Shown here piece by piece: positions 1 through 10,472 of a DNA stretch of 64,000 nt. Each line of letters starts with the position of its first letter. Within the stretch, counting starts at the first letter, position 1. Source of the DNA: Sporosarcina sp. E16_8 (GTDB lineage Bacteria > Bacillota > Bacilli > Bacillales_A > Planococcaceae). The DNA is taken from positions 117,268 to 181,267 of the forward strand of contig NZ_JADPRZ010000006.1 of the NCBI RefSeq assembly GCF_017347095.1. Direction: 5' to 3'. Below the pieces are notes generated by a model, which worked only from the letters and a program-made list of their open reading frames with translations, had not been told where the DNA came from and did not search any database. The translations under genes and the position numbers were made by a program.

Positions 1-46
1 GATGTACGCAAACGTCTGTTGCGTCTGAATTGTAAAGTATCCACTA

Positions 47-805
47 TTACCCTTCCTTTCGACTCGCCAATTTCTCGACGAGATCCATAAGTGTATATGT
101 ATCAGGTCTAACATGAACGGTCGCACCAACTTCTAGCAACGCTTTTTCCGTCACATGTCCGATGGCCCCGATTGTAAAACCGTTCCAACCTGTCCGCGGG
201 GCTACTTCTTCAGCAAAAATTTCAACTGCCGAGGGACTTGCGAATAATACGCTCAACCGTTGTTGTTGTTTCAATAAATTTACGAGCGAATCGATGGAGT
301 CAGTTGCACGTTCCGTCTTATAAACTGTCCATTCATCCACTTCAAAAGGAAGTTCCTCTTTGATGGTGACGCCCGCAATAGATCCACGCAGAAAAAGAAT
401 GCGTCGGATATCCGTTTCAGCTGGATTAAATTCCTTTACGAATGTATCTGCACTAAACACGGTCGGGATGAAATCAACTGTAAAACCAATTTTTTCAAGT
501 GCTTCTGCAGTCCGAGTGCCTACCGCTGCTATTTTTGCCGGAATTGATTCCGAAGCAACACCATGACGAATCAGTTTAGCACCAAACGCTGCAACCGCAC
601 TTTGACTTGTGAATATTAACCAATCATACATCGGACAAGCGGCCAAACGAAGTTCATCTGTCTGTTCCACTAACTCCTCCACTTGAATAAGTGGTAATGA
701 AACAGGCGTCCCTCCGTAGCGCTTCACCAATTCAAAGACATCTTCAGATTTAGGTGTCCCTGTAAAGATAACTGTTTCAGCTAACAGCGGTTGACGATCA
801 TGCAT
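47..805 (-). CDS. hemD: Uroporphyrinogen-III synthase
   Basis: This cytoplasmic enzyme closes and inverts ring D of hydroxymethylbilane to give uroporphyrinogen III, the branch-point tetrapyrrole. The 252-residue protein has the usual length and the two-lobed pattern: an N-terminal strand with IFTGTPKS, the [11 protein letters not shown] block near residues 60-70, the [11 protein letters not shown] block near 92-102, a second VLFASPSAV block in the other lobe and the [11 protein letters not shown] motif near the end. Its start overlaps the 3' end of hemC by 8 bp, which indicates translational coupling in one haem operon read leftwards. hemB and hemL would be expected next, outside the window. 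The family is poorly conserved in sequence, but position and motifs make the call secure. Confidence 0.95.
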   Translation of the reverse strand: MHDRQPLLAETVIFTGTPKSEDVFELVKRYGGTPVSLPLIQVEELVEQTDELRLAACPMYDWLIFTSQSAVAAFGAKLIRHGVASESIPAKIAAVGTRTAEALEKIGFTVDFIPTVFSADTFVKEFNPAETDIRRILFLRGSIAGVTIKEELPFEVDEWTVYKTERATDSIDSLVNLLKQQQRLSVLFASPSAVEIFAEEVAPRTGWNGFTIGAIGHVTEKALLEVGATVHVRPDTYTLMDLVEKLASRKEG

Positions 806-1727
806 CCATATCCGCCTTCACTTTCTCAATCACTTCTGAAGCCCCTTCAGCACGCAGTATTTTTGCAACCTCCATACCCGCTTCAACAGGGTCCGCACTC
901 GAGAAAGTCTTTTTAAATACTTGTTTTGCATCAGGAGAAGCAATATAGCCCGTAAACTCAACTTCGCTACCGTTATATTGCGCAAATCCGGCAATCGGAA
1001 CTTGGCATGAGCCATCCATTTCAGTTAGGAAAGTACGCTCTGCTTCAACTTCTATCCATGTTTTTTCATCCGTTAATTTCGCAAGTTCTGCAAGCAGCTC
1101 TTTATCGTCAAAACGGCATTCAATTGCCAATGCCCCTTGTCCTACAGCTGGAATACAATCTTCAACAGACATGTATTCAGTAGTTACATCCGCACTCCAG
1201 CCCATTCGTTTCATACCGGCAGCCGCAAGGAGAATCGCATCGTATTCACCGTCAACCATTTTCTTCAGACGTGTATCGATATTGCCGCGAATCCATTGAA
1301 TGTCAAGATCCGGACGCAGAAGTAGTAATTGTGAACTGCGGCGTAAACTAGACGTCCCTACTATAGCTCCTACCGGTAAGTCCATGAATTTCACATGACC
1401 ATTTGAAATGAATGCATCACGCGCATCTTCACGAGGAGGAATACAACCGATAACAAGCCCTTCAGGCAGAACAGCTGGCATGTCTTTCATGCTATGTACT
1501 GCAAAATCGATTTCCTTATCAAATAATGCCTGCTCAATCTCTTTTACGAAGAGCCCCTTACCGCCAACTTTCGACAACATTACATCTAGGATTTGATCGC
1601 CTTTCGTAACGATTTCTTTCACTTCGAATTCAAACGGAGCACCGGCAGCTTTCAACTGATCTATAAACCAGTTTGTTTGCGTCAATGCTAGTTTACTTCT
1701 TCTTGAACCTACGATAATTTTTCTCAT
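798..1727 (-). CDS. hemC: Hydroxymethylbilane synthase (porphobilinogen deaminase)
   Basis: The enzyme polymerises four porphobilinogen units into hydroxymethylbilane in the cytoplasm. The 309-residue length is typical. Visible family signatures are the N-terminal [18 protein letters not shown] and HSMKDMP blocks, GTSSLRR near 124-130, RGNIDTRL near 147-154 and the cofactor loop GSCQVPIAG, in which Cys241 would carry the dipyrromethane primer. All key residues are present. The gene lies between hemX and hemD in the B. subtilis order, but about 250 bp of hairpin-rich DNA separates it from hemX, so it may be partly uncoupled from the upstream genes. Confidence 0.97.
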   Translation of the reverse strand: MRKIIVGSRRSKLALTQTNWFIDQLKAAGAPFEFEVKEIVTKGDQILDVMLSKVGGKGLFVKEIEQALFDKEIDFAVHSMKDMPAVLPEGLVIGCIPPREDARDAFISNGHVKFMDLPVGAIVGTSSLRRSSQLLLLRPDLDIQWIRGNIDTRLKKMVDGEYDAILLAAAGMKRMGWSADVTTEYMSVEDCIPAVGQGALAIECRFDDKELLAELAKLTDEKTWIEVEAERTFLTEMDGSCQVPIAGFAQYNGSEVEFTGYIASPDAKQVFKKTFSSADPVEAGMEVAKILRAEGASEVIEKVKADMDA

Positions 1728-1753
1728 ATTAATTAATCCAACCTTTCTTAATC

Positions 1754-1858
1754 AACTATGCTAAAGCATAGTTGTGTCCAAATCCAGTAAAGTAGTTAGC
1801 CTAAGAACAGCGCATCCTTGCGACAACAAGGAGGAATGAAAATCAATTTCTCCTTGTT
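1754..1858. repeat. Two intergenic inverted repeats between hemX and hemC
   Basis: Two hairpins are visible. The first has arms AACTATGC/GCATAGTT around a TAAA loop (1754-1773). The second has arms AACAAGGAG (1825-1833) and CTCCTTGTT (1850-1858). Neither is followed by a clear T-run on the minus strand, so they look more like RNA-processing or intergenic repeat structures than classical terminators. The rest of 1728-1974 shows no gene. Confidence 0.5.
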
Positions 1859-1974
1859 AAATGACCTGCATCACCCAGACCCGAGCTTGCTCGATAAATC
1901 CCCTCGAAAATTCTGTGGCATCCGTCTAATGCTTTAACTAGTACAACTGAGGTTTGAAACCGACCTGTATTTAG

Positions 1975-2805
1975 TTATAACCAGAAATGGAACTCAGATA
2001 ATTTACTTCCAAGGAAAAAATTGATGATAACAAATAGGAATGCGAATACGTTAGCCCATGCAAAGTCATTTCCTGTTAGCTTGCCACTTCGCTTCAAGAA
2101 TAATACAGATCCATAAATGGCAAGAAGGACAAATGAGCCGATAATCTTCATATCAAAAAATGACCATACATCAAGTGCAACAATTGCCCACTGCATGCCA
2201 AGGATTAGACTGACTAACAGAAATGGAATACCTGTATAAAGAGATGCTTTCATACCTATCTCTGTTTGATGAAGTGAAGGAAGCCTGTTAAATTGTTTCG
2301 ACCATTTCTTTTTCTTCAAAACTTTATAGACAAGAAGATAAAGAATCGAAAAAACGAATGACATTGCAAATGCCGCATAGGATAAGATTGCAAATGTAAT
2401 ATGGATGAATAGCAGCTCCGACATAAGCGATTCCCCTATCGGTGACTGCTCAATTTGTACAGGTCCGAATGTATGTATCGTCATAAAGATGAACCCAATC
2501 ACATTTAAGAAAAAGACGGTGTGACTGACTTTGTAAAACAGATGCAAGACAATTGATAAGGTAATCAAAAGCCAAGCATAAAAATAAATTCCCTCAAAAA
2601 GAGTTAGTATAGGGAACCTTTGCCATTCAATAATATACATTACAAGAAAGAATGTTTGTAGAAAGTAAACGATGGTTAGAATCCAAAAAGCGCTTCGATG
2701 TGCAAATGTATCCTTATTCAAGTAATCTATAAAATAAAAAACAAGACTTACTGCATAAAGCACGACCATCACTTCATGCAGCCTCGCCATTATCATATCA
2801 GCCAT
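1975..2805 (-). CDS. hemX: HemX, CcsA/ResC-type membrane protein
   Basis: A 276-residue polytopic membrane protein with about eight hydrophobic segments, belonging to the cytochrome c assembly (CcsA) family. In B. subtilis HemX is encoded directly after hemA and lowers the cellular amount of glutamyl-tRNA reductase; the same role is inferred here from family and position. Histidines within membrane segments (for example HITFAILSYAAFAMSF and the MQWAIVALDVWSFFD stretch near the sixth segment) fit a haem-handling fold. It lies about 90 bp downstream of hemA on the same strand and is probably cotranscribed with it. Confidence 0.88.
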   Translation of the reverse strand: MADMIMARLHEVMVVLYAVSLVFYFIDYLNKDTFAHRSAFWILTIVYFLQTFFLVMYIIEWQRFPILTLFEGIYFYAWLLITLSIVLHLFYKVSHTVFFLNVIGFIFMTIHTFGPVQIEQSPIGESLMSELLFIHITFAILSYAAFAMSFVFSILYLLVYKVLKKKKWSKQFNRLPSLHQTEIGMKASLYTGIPFLLVSLILGMQWAIVALDVWSFFDMKIIGSFVLLAIYGSVLFLKRSGKLTGNDFAWANVFAFLFVIINFFLGSKLSEFHFWL

Positions 2806-2893
2806 GATAACTTCTCTGCCTTTCCGAACTAATAGAGGCGTTTCCGCATCTATAGTGTATCACACTGATGCGGAAACGCCCCATTGACAACGT

Positions 2894-4258
2894 TCAATAT
2901 GCCAAATCCGGTTGTGCCGTCGCATGTCTTTCTGCTCTGAGCTTTAACCGTTCTTTCGCTTGTTTTGCAAGCATTTCTTTCTCTTTCACAACGTCGTCAT
3001 CGATGCCGAATATTTGTTGGAAGAGCTCCAGTTTTTCAACTGATTTTGAATCCATTGCTAGTTCTTTCGCTTGCAAAATGGGGTCTTTCAGTAATTGATT
3101 AACAATCGATTTTGTATGTTTGCTCAAGACTTTTTTCTCACGGTCTGTCAAATCAGGCATTTTATTTTCAATACTCGCCATCGTTTCCATTTGGATACGA
3201 TGTGCTTTTTGACGAAGTGCCGAAATGACAGGAACCACTCCAAGTTGGGCAACCCACTCCTTGAACACGACTATCTCCTGTTCAATCATCAAGCCAATTT
3301 CTTCAGCAGCCCGTTTTCTTTCAGCAAGATTCGCTTCAACAATACCTTGTAAATCATCGATATCATACAGGAATACGTTCGGTAAATCCCCGATACGCGG
3401 ATCCAAATCACGCGGCACTGCGATATCGACCATGAATATTGGTCTTCCCTTACGTAACCGCTCTACTAACTGCATAAGTTCGAAGTCAATAACGAAGTCG
3501 GTTGCACCTGTTGAGCTGATCAATACATCCGCTTCTAGCAGTGTACATTGCAGTTCTTGCATTGATTTCGCGATGCCACCGAATTTATCTGCAAGTGCTT
3601 CTGCTTTCGACAGTGTTCTGTTAACAACAGTCACTTTACTCGCACCACTTCCGTGCAAGTTCTTAACAGCAAGTTCACCCATTTCGCCCGCTCCGAGAAT
3701 GGCCACATGTTTTTTATCCAATGTGCCAAAGATCTTTTTCCCGAGTTCTACAGCAGCATAGGAAACAGAGACAGCATTATCACCAATTGCAGTTTCAGTA
3801 TGCGCTTTTTTCGCGAGTGTTACGGCTTGTTTAAATAACTCATTGAAAAACGTACCTGTCGTACCAATCGTTTGGCCTTCAAGGAAACTGTCCCGCACTT
3901 GGCCTAAAATCTGCGTCTCACCAAGAACCATGGAATCGATACCTGCTGATACGCGCATCAGATGCTCAATCGCACCATCATTTTCCATGATAATAAGATG
4001 CGATGAGAATGATTCCAAAGGTATATCGAACCATTCAGCTAAGAAGTTTTTCACATAATAACGGCCCGTGTGCAGCTGATCGACAACCGCGTAAATTTCA
4101 GTTCGATTACATGTCGATATAATAATATTTTCTAATATGCTTTTTTGCTGTTGCAATGTTTGCATCGCCTGCGGCAGTTCTGTCTCAATAAATGATAATT
4201 TCTCTCTTATTTCAACAGGTGCTGTCCGGTGATTGACACCGATTACGATTGTATGCAT
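2894..4258 (-). CDS. hemA: Glutamyl-tRNA reductase
   Basis: This enzyme reduces glutamyl-tRNA(Glu) to glutamate-1-semialdehyde with NADPH, the committed and regulated step of the C5 haem pathway. I place the start at the ATG beginning [14 protein letters not shown]; the open frame extends 20 codons upstream but those residues do not belong to the family. The 454-residue product has catalytic Cys50 in ISTCNRTE, the NADPH-binding [12 protein letters not shown] near 182-193, and a C-terminal dimerisation helix region. The ribosome binding site AGAGGTG sits inside a 14-bp dyad. A PerR-like box and an extended -10 promoter lie upstream, so peroxide/iron control as in B. subtilis is likely. Confidence 0.96.
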   Translation of the reverse strand: MHTIVIGVNHRTAPVEIREKLSFIETELPQAMQTLQQQKSILENIIISTCNRTEIYAVVDQLHTGRYYVKNFLAEWFDIPLESFSSHLIIMENDGAIEHLMRVSAGIDSMVLGETQILGQVRDSFLEGQTIGTTGTFFNELFKQAVTLAKKAHTETAIGDNAVSVSYAAVELGKKIFGTLDKKHVAILGAGEMGELAVKNLHGSGASKVTVVNRTLSKAEALADKFGGIAKSMQELQCTLLEADVLISSTGATDFVIDFELMQLVERLRKGRPIFMVDIAVPRDLDPRIGDLPNVFLYDIDDLQGIVEANLAERKRAAEEIGLMIEQEIVVFKEWVAQLGVVPVISALRQKAHRIQMETMASIENKMPDLTDREKKVLSKHTKSIVNQLLKDPILQAKELAMDSKSVEKLELFQQIFGIDDDVVKEKEMLAKQAKERLKLRAERHATAQPDLAY

Positions 4259-4259
4259 C

Positions 4260-4273
4260 AGGTGTTCACACCT
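4260..4273 (-). promoter_or_regulatory. Dyad overlapping the hemA ribosome binding site
   Basis: AGGTGT-TC-ACACCT forms a 6-bp-arm inverted repeat two bases upstream of the hemA ATG. The hemA Shine-Dalgarno AGAGGTG lies in its distal arm, so folding of the mRNA would hide it. Whether this is regulatory is inference. Confidence 0.4.
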
Positions 4274-4297
4274 CTCACGTTCTATTTCACGCTTCCT

Positions 4298-4303
4298 ATT
4301 ATA
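4298..4303 (-). promoter_or_regulatory. Extended -10 promoter of hemA
   Basis: Read on the minus strand the sequence is TGGTATAAT, a perfect extended -10 element (TGnTATAAT), about 40 bp before the hemA start codon. No good -35 hexamer is seen at 17 bp, as is usual for extended -10 promoters. Confidence 0.55.
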
Positions 4304-4374
4304 CCATATAGCTATCACTTTTCTTACTGGGAATTGTGAACAACATATGACTACGAACGGTTAAACGCAACTAT

Positions 4375-4389
4375 TTATAATGATTACAA
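4375..4389. promoter_or_regulatory. PerR-type box upstream of hemA
   Basis: TTATAATGATTACAA matches the Bacillus PerR box consensus TTATAATNATTATAA at all but one informative position. In B. subtilis hemA is a PerR target, so function is supported by both sequence and context. It lies about 115 bp before the hemA start codon and could overlap a weaker upstream promoter. Apart from these sites and the terminator near 4600, the 372-bp hemA-engB gap holds nothing recognisable. Confidence 0.6.
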
Positions 4390-4577
4390 TCTAAGTCTAA
4401 CAGCCTTCGAATTCACATGCAATTAATGTGCAATCCTAACTCGAATTTAGTGGAACTAGGGTATCCTTCACAACTATTATACGACAAATTAACTAAATTA
4501 TACGACAGGATAAGAAAAAGATGAACAAATTATTAGTGCATACGATTGAATAACTAAACTGTATGCCAGCACACTAT

Positions 4578-4619
4578 AAAAATCCGGAAAACGATGTATA
4601 TCTCGTCTTCCGGATTTTT
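4578..4619 (-). terminator. Terminator after engB
   Basis: The minus strand reads AAAAATCCGGAAGACGA, a short loop, then TCGTTTTCCGGATTTTT: a GC-rich stem with a trailing T-run just past the engB stop. It ends the lonA-engB unit. Confidence 0.85.
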
Positions 4620-4630
4620 CAATTTTAAAG

Positions 4631-5212
4631 TTACATTCTGCTCTCAATTTCTTTCCATGCTTCGTCCATGCCAATTCCTTTTTCAGATGAAAAGACAATT
4701 AACGCATCATATGGCCGCATTGCAAGTGTTTCACGAACGACTTTTTTATGCTTTTCCCATTTCCCCTTAGGAATCTTGTCCGCTTTCGTCGCAATGATGA
4801 TTGCAGGCATTTTATTATCTACTAGGAAATCGTACATTGCACAATCTTCAGCACTTGGAGCATGGCGTAAATCAACAATTTGAATGACAGCACGAAGTGG
4901 TTCCCGTTCAGTCATATATTGTTGAATGAATTTCCCCCATGTTTCACGAGAAGACTTTGATACTTTCGCATAACCGTATCCCGGTACATCAACGAAAAAT
5001 ACTTGCTCTTCGATTTTATAAAAGTTTAACGTTTGTGTCTTACCTGGCTTCGAAGAAGTTCGCGCAAGGCTTTTTCTACCTATCATCTTGTTTATGAAAG
5101 ATGATTTACCGACGTTCGACCGGCCTGCTAATGCAAATTCCGGATACCCTTCTGTCGGATATTGGTCGGGTCGTACAGCACTCATTATCATTTCTACGTT
5201 ATTGACTTTCAT
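4631..5212 (-). CDS. engB: Ribosome biogenesis GTPase EngB/YsxC
   Basis: A 193-residue GTPase needed for late 50S subunit assembly in the cytoplasm. The G1 loop GRSNVGKS is at residues 30-37, G3 DVPGYGYA at about 75-82 and G4 TKAD at 142-145; the family motif [13 protein letters not shown] is at about 53-65. Length is normal. Its start overlaps the last 4 bp of lonA, so the two are translationally coupled, as in B. subtilis (lonA-ysxC). Confidence 0.97.
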   Translation of the reverse strand: MKVNNVEMIMSAVRPDQYPTEGYPEFALAGRSNVGKSSFINKMIGRKSLARTSSKPGKTQTLNFYKIEEQVFFVDVPGYGYAKVSKSSRETWGKFIQQYMTEREPLRAVIQIVDLRHAPSAEDCAMYDFLVDNKMPAIIIATKADKIPKGKWEKHKKVVRETLAMRPYDALIVFSSEKGIGMDEAWKEIESRM

Positions 5213-7533
5213 TCGGAAGTCTCCTCCAATGCAATTTCGAGGACCTCTTCTGCGTCAGAAACAAGTTTAAATGTCATTTCCTCCCGGACGCTTTCTGGAA
5301 TATCTTCGATGTCGCGCTCATTTTCTTTTGGCAAGATAATTGTCGTCAAGCCAGCTCGATGGGCACTTAATGTTTTTTCTTTCAAGCCACCAATCGGTAA
5401 AACTCTACCGCGCAGTGTAATTTCACCGGTCATCCCGACTTCACGGCGTATTGGCCGTTTCGTCAATGCAGAGACCAGTGCTGTAGCAATCGTCACGCCG
5501 GCTGATGGACCATCTTTAGGAATTGCGCCTTCAGGAACGTGGATATGAATATCACACTTTTCATGGAAATCCGGATCAATACCGAACTCCACCGTTTTTG
5601 AACGTACGTAAGACAATGCAGTTTGTGCAGACTCTTTCATAACATCTCCAAGTTTACCGGTCAGGATAAGTTTACCTTTTCCTGGCGATAAAGAAACTTC
5701 AATCTGCAATGTATCTCCACCAACTTGTGTATAAGCAAGTCCTGTCGCTACGCCTATTTGGTTCACCGTCTCCGCCTGTCCATACCTGTATTTCTTTTTA
5801 CCAATGAGAGATTCAAGTGTTTTAGGACTAACTGAGATACTTTTCTTCTCACCCGTGACAATCAGTTTCGCAGCTTTACGGCAAATACCTGCAATTTGTC
5901 GTTCTAGGCCACGTACACCCGCTTCGCGCGTATAATACCTTACAATGTCCTGAATCGCAGGATCATTGATACGCACTTGCGACTTCGTGAGTCCGTGCTC
6001 TTTCAACTGTTTCGGTATCAAGTGATTTTTCGCGATAGAGCGCTTCTCAATTTCCGTGTAACCGGCAATTGAGATGATTTCCATGCGGTCACGAAGCGGT
6101 CCTGGAACGGCACTTAAATCATTGGCAGTCGCAATGAACAAGACATCCGATAGGTTATAAGGTTCTTCGATGTAATGATCACTGAATTTATCGTTTTGTT
6201 CTGGGTCAAGCACCTCAAGCATTGCGGACGATGGATCCCCCCGGAAGTCATTCGACATCTTATCGATTTCATCCAGTAGGAACACCGGGTTAATCTTACC
6301 AGCTTTTTTCATCGCCTGTATAATTCGACCTGGCATAGCACCGACATAAGTCCGTCTGTGACCGCGAATCTCCGACTCATCGCGGACTCCACCAAGTGAG
6401 ATTCTAACAAATTTCCTGCCAAGAGATTCTGCAATAGATCTAGCTAATGACGTTTTTCCGACACCGGGTGGACCTTCCAGACAAAGAATTGGTCCCCGTA
6501 ATGAGTTCGTTAACTGACGAACCGCCAAATATTCAAGAATACGTTCTTTAACTGCTTCTAATCCATCATGGTCGCGATTTAAGATTTCTTCTGAGCGACT
6601 AATATCGAGCTGATCTTTTGACGCATCGGACCATGGTAACGTTACGAGCCACTCGATATAATTGCGGATGATTCCACTTTCAGCTGCAGCAGACGGTAGT
6701 TTTTCATATCTGTCGAGTTCACGCAACGCGGCTTCCCTAACGCCTTCCGGCATACCGGAACTCTCAATCTGCTCAGTCAAGTCTATAACTTCCAGACCTT
6801 TACCGTCTTTATCACCCAGTTCAGTCTGAATTGCCTTCATCTGCTCACGCAAATAAAACTCTTTTTGCGTTCGCTCCATTGCTTCCCTAACACGTTCATT
6901 AATTTTCTTTTCAAGCTTCAGGACTTCTTGTTCATTATAAAGTCTACTCATAAGCCATTCAAGGCGTTCATTGACACTTTTTATTTCAAGTACTTCTTGC
7001 TTTGCAACCAATTTGAGCGGTAAATGAGAAGCGACCGTATCTGCCAGTCTACCAGGCTCTATAATTGAAGCGACAGAGTCATATGTTTCTTCTGTCACTT
7101 TTTTCGAGATTTTCGAGTACTTTTTGAAGTATGTAAGTAGCGTTCTCATTAGCGCTTCAGATTCTGCATCAATTTCCTCATCATCTGGATAACCAATTAC
7201 TTTAACCACAGGATAAAGATCTGCTTCCTCATAATCAGACCATTCTGCACGTTCAATTCCTTCAATAAGTATGCGATACGTCCCGTTTGGTAATTGCGTC
7301 ATCGATTTAACAAACGCCAATGTCCCTACTTTATACAGATCCTCCGGTTCCGGATTTTCTATACTTATATCTTTCTGTGTAGCGAGAAAAATAAGGTTAT
7401 CTTGTGCGATTGCGTGTTCAATGGCAAATACGGAGCGCTCTCTTCCAACATCAATATGTAAAACCATCGTAGGGTATACGAGCAGCCCACGAAGCGGCAA
7501 CAATGGTATATTGTTCAATTCATTAGTTGACAT
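5209..7533 (-). CDS. lonA: ATP-dependent Lon protease
   Basis: A 774-residue hexameric cytoplasmic protease that degrades misfolded and regulatory proteins. The N-terminal substrate-binding domain (1-200) is followed by a coiled-coil helical part (about 200-245), the AAA+ domain with Walker A GPPGVGKT at 354-361 and Walker B FLLDEIDK at 418-425, and the protease domain with the catalytic dyad Ser677 (PKDGPSAG) and Lys720 (GGLKEK). Everything needed for activity is present. It is 4 bp coupled to engB. No CtsR-type operator was seen in the 120 bp between it and clpX. lonB, which separates clpX and lonA in B. subtilis, is missing. Confidence 0.98.
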   Translation of the reverse strand: MSTNELNNIPLLPLRGLLVYPTMVLHIDVGRERSVFAIEHAIAQDNLIFLATQKDISIENPEPEDLYKVGTLAFVKSMTQLPNGTYRILIEGIERAEWSDYEEADLYPVVKVIGYPDDEEIDAESEALMRTLLTYFKKYSKISKKVTEETYDSVASIIEPGRLADTVASHLPLKLVAKQEVLEIKSVNERLEWLMSRLYNEQEVLKLEKKINERVREAMERTQKEFYLREQMKAIQTELGDKDGKGLEVIDLTEQIESSGMPEGVREAALRELDRYEKLPSAAAESGIIRNYIEWLVTLPWSDASKDQLDISRSEEILNRDHDGLEAVKERILEYLAVRQLTNSLRGPILCLEGPPGVGKTSLARSIAESLGRKFVRISLGGVRDESEIRGHRRTYVGAMPGRIIQAMKKAGKINPVFLLDEIDKMSNDFRGDPSSAMLEVLDPEQNDKFSDHYIEEPYNLSDVLFIATANDLSAVPGPLRDRMEIISIAGYTEIEKRSIAKNHLIPKQLKEHGLTKSQVRINDPAIQDIVRYYTREAGVRGLERQIAGICRKAAKLIVTGEKKSISVSPKTLESLIGKKKYRYGQAETVNQIGVATGLAYTQVGGDTLQIEVSLSPGKGKLILTGKLGDVMKESAQTALSYVRSKTVEFGIDPDFHEKCDIHIHVPEGAIPKDGPSAGVTIATALVSALTKRPIRREVGMTGEITLRGRVLPIGGLKEKTLSAHRAGLTTIILPKENERDIEDIPESVREEMTFKLVSDAEEVLEIALEETSE

Positions 7534-7594
7534 GCGGAAGTCACCTCCATTAATTATGTATATCCAACTTTTGGTTTATTAAAACGTTGAAAAA

Positions 7595-7644
7595 AAGCTG
7601 ACATCCGAAGAGCGCATTTTCACACGCATCATCGGAGTCAGCTT
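7595..7644 (-). terminator. Terminator after clpX
   Basis: The minus strand has GAAGCTGAC...GTCAGCTTTTTT with further pairing (CCGA/TCGG and GCG/CGC) inside, followed by a T-run. It lies directly after the clpX stop and separates clpX from lonA transcription. Confidence 0.85.
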
Positions 7645-7657
7645 CATCCTTCAGGCG

Positions 7658-8923
7658 TTACGCCGAGTCTTTCTCATTATCCAGATGAACTCGGGTACCG
7701 TCCGCTGTTAAAAGAATTGGATTTGATTGCCCCAAGACGGAGTCTTTTGTAATGATACACTCAGTCACTTCTTCAAGTGAAGGCAGTTCATACATTACGT
7801 CGAGCATGATATTCTCTATGATTGAACGCAGACCACGAGCACCTGTTTTTCGTGTAATTGCCTCTTTTGCAATTTCAAGCAAGGCATCATCTTCGAATCG
7901 CAGTGCAACATTGTCAAGTCCAAACATTTTTTGGTATTGTTTCACAATTGCATTTTTCGGCAGCGTCAAAATCTGATACAGTGTATCTTCGCTCAACTGT
8001 TCCAAACTCGCAAGAACAGGTAAACGACCTACGAATTCTGGTATCAAACCAAAACGTTGAAGATCTTCCGGAATCAGTTTAGCAAGGTAAGACTCCTCTT
8101 CAATAACCAAGTTCGGCTCAGCACCGAAACCAATTACTTTTTGTCCAATACGGCGCTTAATGATCTCTTCGATGCCGTCAAATGCTCCCCCAACAATAAA
8201 GAGGATATTCGTCGTATCAATTTGGATAAATTCTTGATGTGGATGTTTACGACCGCCTTGTGGTGGTACGCTCGCAACTGTCCCTTCAAGAATTTTAAGA
8301 AGTGCCTGTTGGACACCTTCCCCTGACACGTCACGTGTAATGGACGCATTTTCGGATTTACGCGCAACTTTATCGATTTCATCAATATAGATGATCCCTT
8401 TTTCCGCACGATCCACATCGTAATCTGCAGCCTGAATCAGTTTCAATAGAATATTTTCTACGTCTTCTCCAACATATCCCGCTTCCGTCAAAGATGTAGC
8501 ATCCGCAATTGCGAAGGGTACGTCGAGGATTCTAGCAAGTGTTTGAGCAAGTAATGTTTTACCGCTTCCTGTTGGTCCGATTAAGACAATATTGGATTTC
8601 GATAGCTCGACATCATCAATCTTACTGTTCGAATTAACACGTTTATAGTGATTATAGACAGCGACTGAAAGTGATTTCTTTGCACGGTCCTGTCCGATAA
8701 GGTAATCATCGAGTATACTTTGAATTTCTTTCGGTTTGGGAACATCTTTAAGCTCGAAACCTTCTTCAAGTCCGACTTCCTCTTCGACGATTTCAGCACA
8801 AAGCTCAACACATTCATCACAAATATAGACGCCTTGACCAGCGACTAACTTACGAACCTGCTCCTGGGATTTCCCGCAAAAAGAACAGTTCAAGTTATCT
8901 TTTTCATCGTTAAATTTGAACAT
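7658..8923 (-). CDS. clpX: ClpX, ATPase subunit of the ClpXP protease
   Basis: A AAA+ unfoldase that feeds tagged proteins to ClpP. The zinc-binding domain has Cys13, Cys16, Cys35 and Cys38; Walker A GPTGSGKT is at 116-123; the pore-loop region GYVGEDVE and the sensor GGAFDGIE block are intact. I chose the ATG beginning MFKFNDEK because AGGGG lies 8 bases upstream; an in-frame GTG three codons earlier has no suitably spaced site. Length (421 aa) matches the family. It is followed by a strong terminator and preceded by trigger factor, the conserved tig-clpX order. Confidence 0.97.
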   Translation of the reverse strand: MFKFNDEKDNLNCSFCGKSQEQVRKLVAGQGVYICDECVELCAEIVEEEVGLEEGFELKDVPKPKEIQSILDDYLIGQDRAKKSLSVAVYNHYKRVNSNSKIDDVELSKSNIVLIGPTGSGKTLLAQTLARILDVPFAIADATSLTEAGYVGEDVENILLKLIQAADYDVDRAEKGIIYIDEIDKVARKSENASITRDVSGEGVQQALLKILEGTVASVPPQGGRKHPHQEFIQIDTTNILFIVGGAFDGIEEIIKRRIGQKVIGFGAEPNLVIEEESYLAKLIPEDLQRFGLIPEFVGRLPVLASLEQLSEDTLYQILTLPKNAIVKQYQKMFGLDNVALRFEDDALLEIAKEAITRKTGARGLRSIIENIMLDVMYELPSLEEVTECIITKDSVLGQSNPILLTADGTRVHLDNEKDSA

Positions 8924-9031
8924 TATGCTCACCCCTATTCAAGTGACAATCTTACAAGATTCCCCGATTTTTATCAACTAATTAGAATTCTTCCCTATTC
9001 AAGAAGGTCAATCTATGTCTTTCTATGAAAA

Positions 9032-9057
9032 ACAAGGTACGGTCTTCCGTACCTTGT
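9032..9057 (-). terminator. Terminator after tig
   Basis: A perfect hairpin with 11-bp arms, ACAAGGTACGG and CCGTACCTTGT, around a TCTT loop. On the minus strand it is followed by TTTTTC, 16 bp past the tig stop. Confidence 0.9.
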
Positions 9058-9072
9058 CCTTATTTCACTTTA

Positions 9073-10359
9073 TTATTCAGTAATCTTTGCGTTTTCAACC
9101 AGGAATTCAACTGTTTTATTGAAACGAAGGTCGTTTTCAAGAACCGAAGTTCCACCAAGTGTCGTTTTGATTTGCTCAACATCCATACCGAATTGTGCGG
9201 ACATTTTTTCAAGTTCTGCATTCATGTCTGCTTCTTCAACTACGATGTTTTCAGCTTTACCAATCGCTTCAAGTACTAGTGAAACACGAACACGGTTTTG
9301 TGCATCTTCTTTCATTTGTGAACGTAGTGCTTCTTCATCTTGTCCAGAGAACTGGAAGTAAAGCTCAAGGTTCATACCTTGTGATTGAAGACGTTGTCCG
9401 AACTCTTCCATCATACGTTCGATTTCAGAATTAATCATTACTTCCGGAATTTCGACTTCCATATTTTTCGCAGCCGCTTCGACAAGATCGTCACGAAGTG
9501 CTACTTCAGATGCCGATTTTTTCTCTTCCAAAGTAGCTTCTTTCAGCTTCGTACGCAATGCTTCAAGACTTTCCACTTCTTCATCAATTTCTTTTGCAAG
9601 TTCGTCATCTAGTGCAGGAATTTCTTTTGACTTAATTTCATGAAGTTTCACTTTAAAAATTGCTGCTTTTCCAGCAAGTTCAGCTGCATGATATTCTTCT
9701 GGGAAATTCACTTCTACGTCTTTATCTTCGCCATTTTTCATGCCGATCAATTGCTCTTCGAATCCAGGAATAAATGAACCTGAACCGATTTCAAGGTCGT
9801 ACCCCTCAGATTTCCCGCCATCGAAAAGTTCTCCATCAACAGAACCTTCGAAATCGATTTTCACTGTGTCGCCATTTTCAACTGCGCCATCTTCTTTAAT
9901 AGCTAATTCAGCGAATTTTTGTTGACGCTCTTTAAGTTGCTCTTCGATTTCTTCGTCAGTGACTGTTGTTTCCTGACGTGTTACTTCAAGGCCTTTATAA
10001 TCGCCAAGTTTAACTTCCGGTTTCAATGTAACAACCGCTTTGAAAATAAGTTCTTTTCCTTTTTCCATTTGTTCGATGTCGATTTCAGGGCGATCGATTG
10101 GTTCAACGCCTGCTTCGTCAAGAGCATTTGAATATGCGTCTGGAAGGATGAAATCAAGTGCTTCATTGTAAAGTGATTCTACACCATACATTTTTTCAAA
10201 CATTTGACGTGGCATTTTCCCTTTACGGAATCCTGGTGCCTGTATTGTTTTCACAACTTTCTTGAATGCTTTATCAAGACCCGCCGTTACTACTTCTGCG
10301 GGTACTTCTACTGTTAGAATCCCTGTGTTTCCTTCTTGTTTTTCCCATTTAACTGTCAT
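9073..10359 (-). CDS. tig: Trigger factor
   Basis: A ribosome-associated chaperone and peptidyl-prolyl isomerase acting on nascent chains. The 428-residue protein has the N-terminal ribosome-binding domain with the signature [13 protein letters not shown] near 44-56, the FKBP-like domain (about 160-245, with [17 protein letters not shown]) and the C-terminal chaperone arms. The start is the ATG of MTVKWEKQ, preceded by GGAGG at 9 bases; an in-frame extension of ten codons upstream is not coding. It has its own terminator and lies between the ysoA-like gene and clpX, as in B. subtilis. Confidence 0.97.
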   Translation of the reverse strand: MTVKWEKQEGNTGILTVEVPAEVVTAGLDKAFKKVVKTIQAPGFRKGKMPRQMFEKMYGVESLYNEALDFILPDAYSNALDEAGVEPIDRPEIDIEQMEKGKELIFKAVVTLKPEVKLGDYKGLEVTRQETTVTDEEIEEQLKERQQKFAELAIKEDGAVENGDTVKIDFEGSVDGELFDGGKSEGYDLEIGSGSFIPGFEEQLIGMKNGEDKDVEVNFPEEYHAAELAGKAAIFKVKLHEIKSKEIPALDDELAKEIDEEVESLEALRTKLKEATLEEKKSASEVALRDDLVEAAAKNMEVEIPEVMINSEIERMMEEFGQRLQSQGMNLELYFQFSGQDEEALRSQMKEDAQNRVRVSLVLEAIGKAENIVVEEADMNAELEKMSAQFGMDVEQIKTTLGGTSVLENDLRFNKTVEFLVENAKITE

Positions 10360-10472
10360 TATTAAATACCTCCGAATCGTTTTGGCCAATATCTTTTGTT
10401 ACGTATATACTGCATTGACAACCATTTCAGTATATCATAGTCTCTTCATCTTTCAACAGATTTCGCACTTTG

